Shown here piece after piece: positions 9,484 through 19,023 of a DNA stretch of 64,000 nt. The DNA is from Zobellia galactanivorans (GTDB taxonomy: Bacteria > Bacteroidota > Bacteroidia > Flavobacteriales > Flavobacteriaceae). The DNA lies in the NCBI RefSeq assembly GCF_000973105.1, contig NC_015844.1, forward strand, positions 4,398,501-4,462,500. Reading direction: 5' to 3'. The notes beneath the pieces were generated by a model. That model had not been told where the DNA came from and made no database searches. It saw only the letters and a program-made list of their open reading frames with translations. The first letter of the stretch is position 1; every line of letters starts with the position of its first letter. Both the position numbers and the translations under genes were made by a program.

Positions 9484-9509
9484 ACTTGCATTTTTGTTAA
9501 AATGCAAGT
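9484..9509. terminator. Perfect 11-bp stem hairpin between GT4 and priming transferase
   Basis: ACTTGCATTTT at 9484-9494 pairs exactly with AAAATGCAAGT at 9499-9509 around a TGTT loop. There is no separate U-tract outside the stem, so it may be an attenuator, an RNA stabiliser or the edge of the adjacent palindromic repeat rather than a classical terminator. Confidence 0.45.
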
Positions 9510-9596
9510 TTACTCGATAATCGAGATGAAATGCTCCGAGGCTTGCCTCGAAATCAAGGAGTATTCCTTTTAATGCCTTGAGGGCTTGCCCCAAGG
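9509..9596. repeat. Palindromic (REP-like) intergenic repeat, copy 1
   Basis: Three hairpins sit in a row: CTCGAT/ATCGAG around 9513-9526, CGAGGC/GCCTCG at 9537-9550, and CCTTGAGGG/CCCCAAGG at 9576-9596 with one bulged base. The segment 9509-9550 recurs at 58662-58703 with a single mismatch in 42 bp, in the same orientation. The third hairpin shares the GGCTTGCC core of the second and looks like a diverged tandem copy. No coding function is apparent. Its occurrence at two unrelated intergenic sites indicates a dispersed element of this genome. Confidence 0.75.
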
Positions 9597-9687
9597 TAGT
9601 TTGCTGCATATCGATGTCTGTTGTAATAAGACGAAAGGGAGGAAACCCATACTTTTGGTTATGCTAACCCATAGGGGGCGTTCGGGC

Positions 9688-10833
9688 CTACTTGAGCAAT
9701 CGGTATTCTTTGAGCTGCTCCGACCAAACGAACTGTTGGCTATATTTTTCGGAAATCAGTTGTCTGTATTTTGGATTGGAACCGAAGTAGTCGGATGGGG
9801 TATTTAAGCAGTTTAGCATGGCATGGGTTAGGGCATCGCTGTTCTTTACGGGTATAATCGTACCATTTATTCCGTCTTCGATAATTTCATTAGAACCATT
9901 AATATTGGTAACGATACTGTATTTGCCCATAGCGCCGGCTTGGAGAAGTACATTTGGGAATCCCTCTCTGTAACTGGGAAATACGAATACGTTCGAAATG
10001 GCAAAATAGGGTCTAACATCTTGTTGCCAACCCACGGATATAATGCCCTCGTTTTCTTCAATTTCCTTTTCTATGGATGGGGGCAAGGGGTCCATATCCT
10101 TTTCGTAAGGCCCCACGAGCAATAATTTAGAGTTTTTTGATTCTTTTTGTACTTGAACAAAGGAAGTGATCATTTCCTCTATCCCTTTATCAAACCCAAT
10201 TCGGCCCACAAAAGACCATATAAAATCAGATTCGTCGATATGTAGATTTTTCCTTATTTCCTTTTGAATATTGCTAGGATAGAGCATAGGGTCGAAGTGG
10301 TCTAAATCAATACCGTTCACATTCCCGTGACCAATAATCTTTAAAGGTTTACGGGTGATTTTGTATGCAGTAAGATCCTTCTTTACCCCCCTTCCCTCTG
10401 GATAAATATGGGTCGCACAAAAACAGATGATGCGGTCGAAGAAGATAAGCATATGCTTTATTAGACCTTGTTGGGTAGGGAAAACCAGGCCCGTAAAGGT
10501 ATGCAGGCGATAAGGGACCCCGGCCAGGTAACCGGCAACCATGCTCAACAGTCCCGCTTTAGGGGTGATGGAATGAATGATATCGGGCTTTTCCTTTTTA
10601 AAAAGAACGAACAACTTGTATAGGGATACGATATCGGCCCAAAGATTTATTTTTCGGTCAATATTGACAACTACCGTACGAATACCTTCACTGTCCCTTA
10701 TCGTTTGGTGCTGTGAACCTTCAGAAGCTACACCTGTTACGTCAAAAAAATCGTTCATATAACGTAACTGGCCGTTGAGTAGAACGGCAAGGGAACCTGG
10801 GGCAGCGGCAATTCTAAATAGTTTTCTTTTCAT
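9688..10833 (-). CDS. Glycosyltransferase family 4 (GT-B)
   Basis: A 381-residue GT-B enzyme with an N-terminal acceptor domain (PDIIHSITPKAGLLS) and a C-terminal donor domain holding the FVGRIGFDKGIEEMI and VFVFPSYREGFPNVLLQAGA segments. The latter contains the E-x7-E type signature of retaining GT4 enzymes. It resembles the family-4 proteins that act as the second transferase on undecaprenyl-linked sugars. The ATG at 10833 is 49 nt below the stop of the next GT4 gene upstream. Donor sugar is unknown. Confidence 0.9.
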   Translation of the reverse strand: MKRKLFRIAAAPGSLAVLLNGQLRYMNDFFDVTGVASEGSQHQTIRDSEGIRTVVVNIDRKINLWADIVSLYKLFVLFKKEKPDIIHSITPKAGLLSMVAGYLAGVPYRLHTFTGLVFPTQQGLIKHMLIFFDRIICFCATHIYPEGRGVKKDLTAYKITRKPLKIIGHGNVNGIDLDHFDPMLYPSNIQKEIRKNLHIDESDFIWSFVGRIGFDKGIEEMITSFVQVQKESKNSKLLLVGPYEKDMDPLPPSIEKEIEENEGIISVGWQQDVRPYFAISNVFVFPSYREGFPNVLLQAGAMGKYSIVTNINGSNEIIEDGINGTIIPVKNSDALTHAMLNCLNTPSDYFGSNPKYRQLISEKYSQQFVWSEQLKEYRLLK

Positions 10834-10882
10834 AACCTATGTAAGGAGGTGTTCTATCTAGCAAAACTAAAGGTTCGGGTTT

Positions 10883-12022
10883 TTATTGTTTGGACAAAGC
10901 TAATTCGTAGGCTTTTAGAATGCCTTCTTTGCTAAAATCTTTTATTCGTTCAAGAACCTTGGTTTTGCAATCGTTTAGGTATTGGGGGTTTTCTAAGAAA
11001 AACGTCATGCCCTTGGCCATAAGGTCAACATCACCGACCGGAGTTAAAATCCCGTAAGGTGTTTTCATTATATCTTCATCATGGGCTTCTTCGAGCTTCA
11101 TGATCTCACTAGGGCCGGATTTACAATTTGTAGTCAAAATAGGTAGCCCGCAGCACATGGCTTCTAAGAGAACATTAGGAAAGCCTTCGTGATTGGAGCC
11201 GAAAACAAATAAATCGGCCGCTTTTAAGTATTGATAAGGGTTGTTGTCAAAGCCAAGGAAGAATACGCGGTCTTGTAATCTCAATTCTTTTGCGAGTTCG
11301 GTTAAATATTCCGATAGTACTCCCGAGCCCAAAATATATAACCTGGCCTGGGGCAGATTTTGTAGGGCACGAATCAAAAGTTCATGGTTTTTACCGGTAT
11401 CAAGTCTCCCCACCGTAATCATGTTGAAATAGTGGGGGTCGAAAAACGAGTTAGCTGCTTGCCTGTTTGTAATATTCTCAATGTCGACTGGGTTATAAAT
11501 AACATCGGTTATATTTGAATCAATACCATAATTTGTTATTAAATCGTTTGCATTTCCTTGAGAATTGCAAAGAATATAATCGGCTTTCGGATACAACTTG
11601 GAGATAAGCCAATTATTCACTTTTGATTGAAAATTCCCATAACCGTATTGTAGACTGGGAAAAGATCGTTCACTTATAATGATTTTGGGGCGAAACGAAG
11701 TAAATAATTGCGATAAAGTGTTAATGTAGTTTGGTCGTGTAAGCAAGCTAAACGAATGGCTAACATTTAATTTTTTCAGTAGTCTAGCATATTTAAAAGC
11801 TAAAAAAGGTAGTTTTAGTAGTTTGATTATTCCATTTTCATCGCCCTTTGACCTTTCTAAATAATGGATATTAATGTCTTTGGGAATGTCATAACTGATA
11901 GTGTCGTTCATAAGCACCAAATGAACGGAAAATCCTTGTTCTTTTAGGTAGGGTAGTAGATAGGAAACTACTCGTTCGGCACCACCACCGGCCATGGAAT
12001 ATATAAAAAGGGTTACGTTCAT
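10883..12022 (-). CDS. Glycosyltransferase family 4 (GT-B)
   Basis: This 379-residue protein opens with FIYSMAGGGAERVVSYLLPY, the glycine-rich acceptor-side loop common in GT4 enzymes, and carries MITVGRLDTGKNHELLI and DLFVFGSNHEGFPNVLLEAM in the donor half. It should be a retaining transferase for one sugar of the repeat unit. The gene lies 22 nt below asnB copy 1 and shares the GGGAERV/GGAERVI opening with the GT4 proteins at 14066 and 20210, showing that three of the four GT4 enzymes belong to one subgroup. Confidence 0.9.
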   Translation of the reverse strand: MNVTLFIYSMAGGGAERVVSYLLPYLKEQGFSVHLVLMNDTISYDIPKDINIHYLERSKGDENGIIKLLKLPFLAFKYARLLKKLNVSHSFSLLTRPNYINTLSQLFTSFRPKIIISERSFPSLQYGYGNFQSKVNNWLISKLYPKADYILCNSQGNANDLITNYGIDSNITDVIYNPVDIENITNRQAANSFFDPHYFNMITVGRLDTGKNHELLIRALQNLPQARLYILGSGVLSEYLTELAKELRLQDRVFFLGFDNNPYQYLKAADLFVFGSNHEGFPNVLLEAMCCGLPILTTNCKSGPSEIMKLEEAHDEDIMKTPYGILTPVGDVDLMAKGMTFFLENPQYLNDCKTKVLERIKDFSKEGILKAYELALSKQ

Positions 12023-12044
12023 TCTTTTTTTAGATGTAATCTGG

Positions 12045-13895
12045 CTATTGTATAGAAAAACCCTTTCCGTTTTTGTCTAGCCATTGTTTAAGTACTAAGA
12101 GTTTCCAAATAAGGGGGTAATGATTCCAAGAACCATTCATATGACTTTCAATCATTGAAGAAATAACTTCGGGTTTTATTCCGGGTATGGAGTTTAGGTT
12201 TTCTAAAGAAAGTTGATCAAGCACAAATTCTTTTAAATCTTCCCGGAACCAAACTTTAAAAGGCATGGCAAATCCAGCTTTTGGCCTGTCAAAAATTGAT
12301 TTAGGTACGTGCTTGTATAATATTTCTTTTAAAATTCTTTTTTGATTTCCTGATTTATATTTAAATGAGGTTGGAAGTGTTTGAGCAAATTCCATAATCC
12401 TATAATCAAGAAATGGAGATCTTGTTTCCAAAGAATAAGCCATGCTAGCTCGATCGACTTTTTGATTAATGTCCCAATTTAGATAAGTCTTAATATCGAA
12501 ATTAGCAGCGCGTTCATAAATGTTTTTGTTGTTATGCATTAAATATTTAAGCTCTTCAAACTCAGGGTTTGAATTTGGAGTACTCATCCATGATTGATCA
12601 GGGGAGAAAACCGTTTTTAGGTAAGCTTCTTCAATGTCTTTAGAATCAATTACATTTGCAGCAACTTTAAAGCGATAATTAGGTACTGAAGTTATTAATT
12701 TTGTCATTTGTTTGCGAATTGGATAGGGAAACTTCATAAAAATGTTTATTTTATCTATCCAATTATATCGATGATATCCCAAAAAGCCTTCATCCCCACC
12801 ATCACCTGATAGAGCTACCGTAACCTGTTTTTTTGTATGTTTTGCTAATAGCATTGAGGGTACGGCGGAAGCATCGGCAAATGGCTCGTCATAATAAAAC
12901 GAGAAATTATCCAACAGGTCAATACCTTCTTTGTAATCACAGTCTATTACCTCGTGTTCAGTGTCTAGGTGGTCAGCAACTTGTTGAGCATAATGACTCT
13001 CGTTAAAACCTTTTTCATTAAATCTAACACAGAATGTTTTTATTTTTTTTGAAGTACTTTTCGTAGCTAACGCCGCAATTAAAGAGGAATCTACCCCGCC
13101 AGATAAAAATACCCCGACAGGCACATCTGCGAAGAGTCTAATTCTAGTAGCATCACTCAATAGTTCTTCTAGATGGTCTTGAGCTGATAAAAATGACCCT
13201 TTATAGTTTGGTGGGTTTAAGTAATCAATATCCCAATATTGTTTTTCTTTAAACACTCCGTTTTGAAGGTCAAATGTAAAAGAGTGACCATCTTCCAATT
13301 TTTTTATCTCATTAAATATGGAATGGGGACTAGGAACAGAGCTCCATGCTAAATATTCTTGAATGCTATTTCTGGAGATTGTTAGATTCGTATTAAACAG
13401 TGCTATAGACGAAATTTGACTGGAAAATTCAAAATCTTTTCCATTTAAATAATAATAAAAAGGTTTTTGCCCCATGCGGTCTTTCGCTCCGAACAACAAT
13501 TGTTTGGTTGCATCAAAAATAACGAAGGCAAACATTCCGTTAAAATGTTTGACACATTCTTCCCCGTATTCTAAATAAGCGGCACAAATAACTTCTGTGT
13601 CACTTGTTGTAGAAAACGAATGTCCTTTTTTCTTAAGGATTTCTCTTATTTCTTTAAAATTATAAATTTCACCATTGAATACTATATGTATATTTTTAGC
13701 ATATTCTAAAGGTTGATTTGATCTAGAGTCAAGATCTATAATCGATAGACGGTTATGTCCGAATGTGATTTTCCCCAGTATACTTTGGTAGGTTTTTAGC
13801 CCCATTTGATCAGGGCCTCGGAAGCTTGTTCTTTTTAATTTTTCTCTTACCTCTTGCTCTTTATAAGGTATAGTAGTCCCGTATATTCCGCACAT
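12045..13895 (-). CDS. asnB: Glutamine-dependent asparagine-synthase family amidotransferase, copy 1
   Basis: A 616-residue two-domain enzyme. The N-terminal glutaminase domain has the Cys2 nucleophile (MCGIYG), RLSIIDL, FNGEIYNF and SDTEVI; the C-terminal synthetase domain has the PP-loop LSGGVDSS (about 264-271) and a second ATP-site segment, ALSGDGGDEGFLGY. Both half-reactions should therefore work. Members of this family in polysaccharide loci, such as Pseudomonas WbpS, amidate uronic acids instead of making asparagine, and with TviB/TviC in the same locus that role is the better guess here. It is closely similar along its length to the protein at 15231-17087, with catalytic motifs at identical positions, so the two arose by duplication. 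Confidence 0.88.
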   Translation of the reverse strand: MCGIYGTTIPYKEQEVREKLKRTSFRGPDQMGLKTYQSILGKITFGHNRLSIIDLDSRSNQPLEYAKNIHIVFNGEIYNFKEIREILKKKGHSFSTTSDTEVICAAYLEYGEECVKHFNGMFAFVIFDATKQLLFGAKDRMGQKPFYYYLNGKDFEFSSQISSIALFNTNLTISRNSIQEYLAWSSVPSPHSIFNEIKKLEDGHSFTFDLQNGVFKEKQYWDIDYLNPPNYKGSFLSAQDHLEELLSDATRIRLFADVPVGVFLSGGVDSSLIAALATKSTSKKIKTFCVRFNEKGFNESHYAQQVADHLDTEHEVIDCDYKEGIDLLDNFSFYYDEPFADASAVPSMLLAKHTKKQVTVALSGDGGDEGFLGYHRYNWIDKINIFMKFPYPIRKQMTKLITSVPNYRFKVAANVIDSKDIEEAYLKTVFSPDQSWMSTPNSNPEFEELKYLMHNNKNIYERAANFDIKTYLNWDINQKVDRASMAYSLETRSPFLDYRIMEFAQTLPTSFKYKSGNQKRILKEILYKHVPKSIFDRPKAGFAMPFKVWFREDLKEFVLDQLSLENLNSIPGIKPEVISSMIESHMNGSWNHYPLIWKLLVLKQWLDKNGKGFSIQ

Positions 13896-13915
13896 AAATT
13901 GAATCTTTTGAAAAA

Positions 13916-13923
13916 CAAATTTA
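13916..13923 (-). promoter_or_regulatory. Possible -7 element upstream of asnB copy 1
   Basis: The minus strand reads TAAATTTG here, matching the Bacteroidota TAnnTTTG -7 element about 20 nt from the ATG at 13895. No TTG was found at the usual 17-23 nt spacing, so this is only a candidate in an AT-rich 170-bp gap. Confidence 0.25.
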
Positions 13924-14065
13924 AACTAAACCATTTAAGGCATGTTAGATTAATTCCAGATTTGTAAAAAGTGTAGTTGTAATTATTAAACAATACAGAA
14001 TATTACGACATCTATATAAACAGGTCAATCATATTTATATTGTAGGTAATCAAAAAAGTAAAGAT

Positions 14066-15139
14066 TTAGCATAGTGAAGTAAAGAGGTTTTGATACTTTT
14101 CCAAAATGATTTGTGCGCTAAATTTTGAATAAACTGAATTTTGAATGAACTCGTGGTTCCATTCTTTGTCAGAGCAAAGACATTTCAGAAAGGCCTCTTC
14201 GTTTTCTACTATAAAACCATTTATATTATGTTCAAGAATTTCATTGGTGCCTCCAGGAGCAGCAAACGCTAAAACCGGGGTGCCTGCCGCACAACTTTCT
14301 AAAACGGCATTTGGGAAACCTTCGACATAAGAACCTTGTAAATACAAGTCGTTTTCAGATAAATAATAATTAACATTATCGGTGTAGGGAATGTGGGTGA
14401 TTTTATCAGATAGCCCTAATCTATCCATTTGTTCAATCAGATTGGCTCGTTCGGGGCCATCACCAATAATTAAGTATGAAAACTCCCGTTCTAATCTAGC
14501 TAAAACATTCAAAACACGATGATGCCCTTTTTCTTTACTTAACCGTCCAACCGTAATAAACTTTTTCGTATTAGAAGGTGTTTTTTTCTTTTTTATAGAT
14601 GCGGGCTGGCCAGACGTAATAGGATTACCGATTATAACAATATTTGTATCATTTAAATCGTACAAATTTTTAAAATCGTTCGCCATATCAATTGATTGGC
14701 ATACAACTTTATCGACATTACTAAAAGCCCATTTAGAAAGAAAATTTTTACCTATGCTTTTTTTTGCAGAAAATTTTTGCATTACACTAACCACGCTAGC
14801 TTCACGTATTACAAATTTTATATTTTTAAACAGGGGGGACAATATACCAATAAGAGTGTTTAGGTGGCCAATGGAGCTAAAAACAATATCAGGTTTTTGT
14901 TTATATAAAAAATGTATTATTTGTGGGGCAGCATGTAAAACCCTTGTTTTGTTTAAGTAGGTTACTGGTATTTTCTCTATATTGAAAGTAGAATTTTCCT
15001 TTTTGTCTATAACAAGAAGTTGACTTTGAAATAATTTAGAATCCAAATTTTGGGAAATGAATGAAATGACCCGTTCTGCTCCTCCCGTAGAAAGTGTTGG
15101 AATCATAAAAACAATGGATATTTTTTTTTGGGAATTCAT
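14066..15139 (-). CDS. Glycosyltransferase family 4 (GT-B)
   Basis: A 357-residue GT-B enzyme with PTLSTGGAERVISFISQNL at the N-terminus, KFITVGRLSKEKGHHRVL at the domain joint and DLYLQGSYVEGFPNAVLESC as the donor-binding signature. It sits between the two asnB paralogues. The genes on either side are separated by 170 and 91 bp of AT-rich sequence, wider than elsewhere in the operon. Sugar specificity unknown. Confidence 0.9.
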   Translation of the reverse strand: MNSQKKISIVFMIPTLSTGGAERVISFISQNLDSKLFQSQLLVIDKKENSTFNIEKIPVTYLNKTRVLHAAPQIIHFLYKQKPDIVFSSIGHLNTLIGILSPLFKNIKFVIREASVVSVMQKFSAKKSIGKNFLSKWAFSNVDKVVCQSIDMANDFKNLYDLNDTNIVIIGNPITSGQPASIKKKKTPSNTKKFITVGRLSKEKGHHRVLNVLARLEREFSYLIIGDGPERANLIEQMDRLGLSDKITHIPYTDNVNYYLSENDLYLQGSYVEGFPNAVLESCAAGTPVLAFAAPGGTNEILEHNINGFIVENEEAFLKCLCSDKEWNHEFIQNSVYSKFSAQIILEKYQNLFTSLC

Positions 15140-15230
15140 TTAACATAATTGTTATGTGAGCTAATTTAGAAATAGCCTTATACTTAAATCACTGTAACGA
15201 GGAGTTCATCGCCCCCTCCTCCCTAATCAT

Positions 15231-17087
15231 CTATTTTATTGAGAAACCATCACCATTTCTAGATAGCCACTGTTTTAAAACCAACAACTTCCATATTATC
15301 TTATAATTATCCCATTGACCGCTCATATGTTGGTCGATTAATTTCTGAGCGCCTTCTGGCTTGATACATGGAATGTCTTTTAAGTTGTCATAAGATAATT
15401 CAGATAATACGTAGTCCTTAAGTTCATTTTTAAACCAAAGGCTTAATGGTACGCCGAACCCTGATTTGGGTCTGTCGAAAATATGTTTTGGTACATGGGA
15501 ATATAAAACCTCTTTAAGTATTCGTTTTTGATTATCCCCGTCAAATTTATAGTTGGTAGGAAGCGATTGTGCAAATTCTATAACTCGATAGTCTAGAAGA
15601 GGGGAGCGTGTTTCTAAAGAATACGCCATACTTGCACGATCTACTTTGGTGTTAATGTCCCACGGCAAGTAAGTTTTTAAATCAAAATCTGAAATTCTTT
15701 CATAAATGTTCTTTTGAGTATGAAAAAGGTACTTGAGTTCTTTAATTTTTAAGGTTTCATAAGTTGGTTCAAACCATGAAGCCTCCGAATTGGTCATAGA
15801 TCTGAGGTATGCGTTTTCTATACTGTTTAATCGAATGTAGTGAGATAAGGCTTCTAAACGATTGTTTTTGAAAGGGGAAAGATTCAAAAGAGTTGCTGCT
15901 ATTTTTCGAGTAAATAAAGGAAGCTTATAAATTTTTTTATTCGCTTTTGCCCATTGATAGCGTGGGTATCCTAAAAAACCTTCATCACCTCCATCTCCTG
16001 AAAGGGCTACGGTAACTTTCTGCTTGGTATGTTTGGCAAGTAACATTGAGGGTATTGCCGAAGGATCAGCAAAGGGTTCGTCGTAATAGTCGCAAAAATT
16101 ATCGATTAAGGCAATACCTTCATTATAATCACACTCTATAATATGATGGTCAGTGCGTAGATGGTCGGCCACTTGTTGGGCATAGGTGCTTTCGTCAAAT
16201 CTTTTTTCATTGAATTTTACAGAAAAAGTCTTGACTTTTTCTGTGCTAACTTTTGAGGCCATAGCGGCAATAAGAGATGAATCGACTCCTCCTGAAAGAA
16301 AAACACCAACGGGGACATCGGCAACCAATCTAATTCCTACGGCATCGGTTAATAATTCCTCCAATTGATTTTGTGCCCTCTGAAAATCACCATTGAATCC
16401 GCCCTTGTTCGAAAGATCAATGTCCCAATATTGCTGTGTTTTAAAATCGGAATTACTTAAGTTATAGGTGAAGGAATGACCATCTTCCAATTTTTTTATT
16501 TCATTAAAAATGGAGCTAGGGGAGGGGACGGAATTCCATGTAAAATATTCCTGAATCGATTTTTCTGAAATACTAAGTTTATTGTGAAAGAGTTGGATAG
16601 AGGAAATTTGGCTTGCAAATTCAAACTGTTCTCCGTTTAAATAATAATAAAAAGGTTTTTGTCCTAGGCGATCTTTTGCGCCGAAAAGTATTTGATTTTC
16701 AATGTCGTAGATTACAAAAGCGAACATTCCATTTAAATGAGAGGCACATTCTTCCCCGTATTCTAGATAGGCCGCACAAATAACTTCGGTATCACTGGTG
16801 GTGGTAAAAGAATATCCTTTTTTTTCTAAATTTTGCTTTAAGGTTTTAAAATTATAGATTTCTCCATTAAAAACAATATGCACCTTTTCGGCGTAAGCCA
16901 TAGGTTGGTTCGATCTAGGGTCAAGGTCTATGATGGATAATCGGTTATGACCAAAAATAATATTTCCTTTAGAGTAGTTGTAATTCTGCCATCCCATTTG
17001 GTCTGGTCCCCTATAAGATGTAATAGCCAGTTTTGCCTTGACCTTATCTTCACTATAATTTATTGTAGAGCCATATATTCCGCACAT
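15231..17087 (-). CDS. asnB: Glutamine-dependent asparagine-synthase family amidotransferase, copy 2
   Basis: A 618-residue paralogue of the 12045-13895 protein. The glutaminase Cys2 (MCGIYG), FNGEIYNF, SDTEVI, the PP-loop LSGGVDSS at about 264-271 and ALSGDGGDEGFLGY are all kept, so it should be active with glutamine. The main differences lie in the region after the PP-loop domain (about residues 390-470), where an acceptor substrate would bind. Two intact, diverged copies suggest two different acceptors, for instance two uronic acid residues of the repeat unit. A housekeeping role in asparagine synthesis cannot be excluded from sequence alone. Confidence 0.88.
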   Translation of the reverse strand: MCGIYGSTINYSEDKVKAKLAITSYRGPDQMGWQNYNYSKGNIIFGHNRLSIIDLDPRSNQPMAYAEKVHIVFNGEIYNFKTLKQNLEKKGYSFTTTSDTEVICAAYLEYGEECASHLNGMFAFVIYDIENQILFGAKDRLGQKPFYYYLNGEQFEFASQISSIQLFHNKLSISEKSIQEYFTWNSVPSPSSIFNEIKKLEDGHSFTYNLSNSDFKTQQYWDIDLSNKGGFNGDFQRAQNQLEELLTDAVGIRLVADVPVGVFLSGGVDSSLIAAMASKVSTEKVKTFSVKFNEKRFDESTYAQQVADHLRTDHHIIECDYNEGIALIDNFCDYYDEPFADPSAIPSMLLAKHTKQKVTVALSGDGGDEGFLGYPRYQWAKANKKIYKLPLFTRKIAATLLNLSPFKNNRLEALSHYIRLNSIENAYLRSMTNSEASWFEPTYETLKIKELKYLFHTQKNIYERISDFDLKTYLPWDINTKVDRASMAYSLETRSPLLDYRVIEFAQSLPTNYKFDGDNQKRILKEVLYSHVPKHIFDRPKSGFGVPLSLWFKNELKDYVLSELSYDNLKDIPCIKPEGAQKLIDQHMSGQWDNYKIIWKLLVLKQWLSRNGDGFSIK

Positions 17088-17183
17088 ATTGTTGATTACT
17101 GTTAAATGATTTATAAACCTACTGTTAATCCCCTTTATAACTAGATGGAGTCCTATATATTGTTGTGTATCTACCTGGATTTT

Positions 17184-18911
17184 TTAGAGCTCCTTAACTT
17201 CTGAATGTAGTAAACGAAACATATAGGTGATGATATAGATACGAAATGCCAATAAATTATTATCTAATGAGAGGTAGGGTTGTTTTATTGCAATCATTTT
17301 CTTAACGAAATTCGGGGTTATTTTCTTTGCATATAAGATCATCGAATCTTTTTTACTTGTTTTTGTTCCATTAAGCCTAGCCTCCGTTTTCATACTTTTC
17401 TCTATCTTATCTAAGAAGGGTGTTGGGAATATTTTTTTTGCGTCGCTAGAAACTAACATCGCTTTTAATACTTCAACTACCTCTTGTTTTTTTAAAGTGC
17501 TGGTGTAATTTTCGTTAGCTCCTTGTGTAGCATATTCTAATTTTGGTTCAAAAGAGTTAACGATTTCTTTAAACAGCTTTTTTTTCGTTCTTAAGTTATC
17601 AGGTGTACTTCTTGCTAGTTCAAGGATTTTATTGGATAAAAAGGGAGTAGCTTGTTCAACGTATCCCAATTTAAGGTCTGATAGTGCCGCTAAAATAGTG
17701 GGAATTCTGAATTGGTGGTACAGTCTATCTCTCCACTCTTCTAATGTTTCATTGGCTTTTTTATTTAAATGTGATGGAATTTGTTCAAAGGGGAGATTAT
17801 ATTGTTTACAATATGTATTTAGATTTATATAATCAGAACATGTTGCCATACCAATAGCGTACCTCACATTAATCTCACTTGAGACACTTCTGGATAGACC
17901 GAATCCAACATCGCCCCTAATGGTTCCTTCGACATTGTTCTCGAACAAAGTTTTCCAAATGTGAAAACCGTCCATATAGCCTCCAATATGATCAACTCGA
18001 CCTTCTCCATTTAGAATAAACCTGTTAAATATATCTTCTGTAGATTCTTTATTACTAAGGTCAGTGTGATAATATTTATTTGAAACATTCAAAGCTTTGG
18101 CAACTTCCTTAGCAATGAATGCGTCATTTTTTTCTTTAAACCTTGATGACTTTAGTCCCCAAGTTATAGTTTTTGGCTTTTTATCGCTTGATTTTAGTAG
18201 GAAAAAAAGGAGACCTCTACTGTCATATCCACCAGATAAAGGAAGCGTCCATTTGCTTAAATCAATTTTACTATTTTTTATCGTATTGGTTATTACAGTG
18301 TAAAACTGTTTTTTGTAAAACGAACGTGTTTTTTTTGATGATTTGAAAAAAATAGGTTTTGTATTGATTTTAATCGTCCATTTTTTTTTGTCTAAAGTGA
18401 GACTGCTATATGGAGGTATTCTATTAATGCGTTTGTCCCAAGAATGAACGGGACCTAATGACCCTGTAGATAACATCCATGGGATACATTGGTCATTGAA
18501 CTCAAAACTTTCTAAAAAAAGAATAATAGCTCTTTGCGATGTAGAAGCCAAAAAAGTATGGGAGTCAAAATAATACCAAATGGTTCTTGTAGCTACGGAA
18601 TCCGTAATACATTCACTTGTTTCAGGGGTATTTCTAAATATAGCAAAAGAACCATCCAATTCATTTACATCACATGAATGCCATGGCTTATCTGTCCCGG
18701 AGAAGGCATTACCCAAAAGGATATTGTCTCCGAATATTGACAAGGTTTTCATTGGGTTCATTATTGCAGAAATGCCAGATTTACTGTAGAGTATTTTTGT
18801 GGGGTTTGGGGTTATATTATTGGGTGCTATTTTCTTGCAGATTGAAATGAGCTTTTTCTCAGTATTTTTACTGTTAGGGTTTTTGAAATGAGCACATATA
18901 ATTTTAGACAT
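17184..18911 (-). CDS. Divergent asparagine-synthase-like protein lacking the glutaminase Cys
   Basis: A 575-residue protein whose C-terminal half is an asparagine-synthase-type ATP pyrophosphatase with PP-loop LSGGYDSR (about 225-232) and GYVEQATPFLSNKI near residue 425. The N-terminal domain keeps the general length and the ELDGSFAIF strand of the Ntn fold but starts MSKII, so the Cys2 nucleophile is missing and glutamine cannot be hydrolysed in the usual way. Known Cys-less relatives such as beta-lactam synthetase adenylate a carboxylate and use another amine. It may make an amide with an amine other than ammonia, or take ammonia from elsewhere. The gene is AT-rich and Lys/Asn-rich, like the adjacent wzy-like gene. 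Confidence 0.75.
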   Translation of the reverse strand: MSKIICAHFKNPNSKNTEKKLISICKKIAPNNITPNPTKILYSKSGISAIMNPMKTLSIFGDNILLGNAFSGTDKPWHSCDVNELDGSFAIFRNTPETSECITDSVATRTIWYYFDSHTFLASTSQRAIILFLESFEFNDQCIPWMLSTGSLGPVHSWDKRINRIPPYSSLTLDKKKWTIKINTKPIFFKSSKKTRSFYKKQFYTVITNTIKNSKIDLSKWTLPLSGGYDSRGLLFFLLKSSDKKPKTITWGLKSSRFKEKNDAFIAKEVAKALNVSNKYYHTDLSNKESTEDIFNRFILNGEGRVDHIGGYMDGFHIWKTLFENNVEGTIRGDVGFGLSRSVSSEINVRYAIGMATCSDYINLNTYCKQYNLPFEQIPSHLNKKANETLEEWRDRLYHQFRIPTILAALSDLKLGYVEQATPFLSNKILELARSTPDNLRTKKKLFKEIVNSFEPKLEYATQGANENYTSTLKKQEVVEVLKAMLVSSDAKKIFPTPFLDKIEKSMKTEARLNGTKTSKKDSMILYAKKITPNFVKKMIAIKQPYLSLDNNLLAFRIYIITYMFRLLHSEVKEL

Positions 18912-19023
18912 ATTTCGATTTTTTTAATCTTAAAATATAAAACCCTAATAGAGGTATCTATTTGATGTTTAGTTACGATGGTGTTTTTTTTGTATCTAAC
19001 TTTATGTTAAAACCAAGTTGTAT

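Noticed and set aside
9424-9609. 61-codon minus-strand open frame before the priming transferase gene
   Set aside because: It is made mostly of the three hairpins and the palindromic repeat, and its product has no signal or domain.
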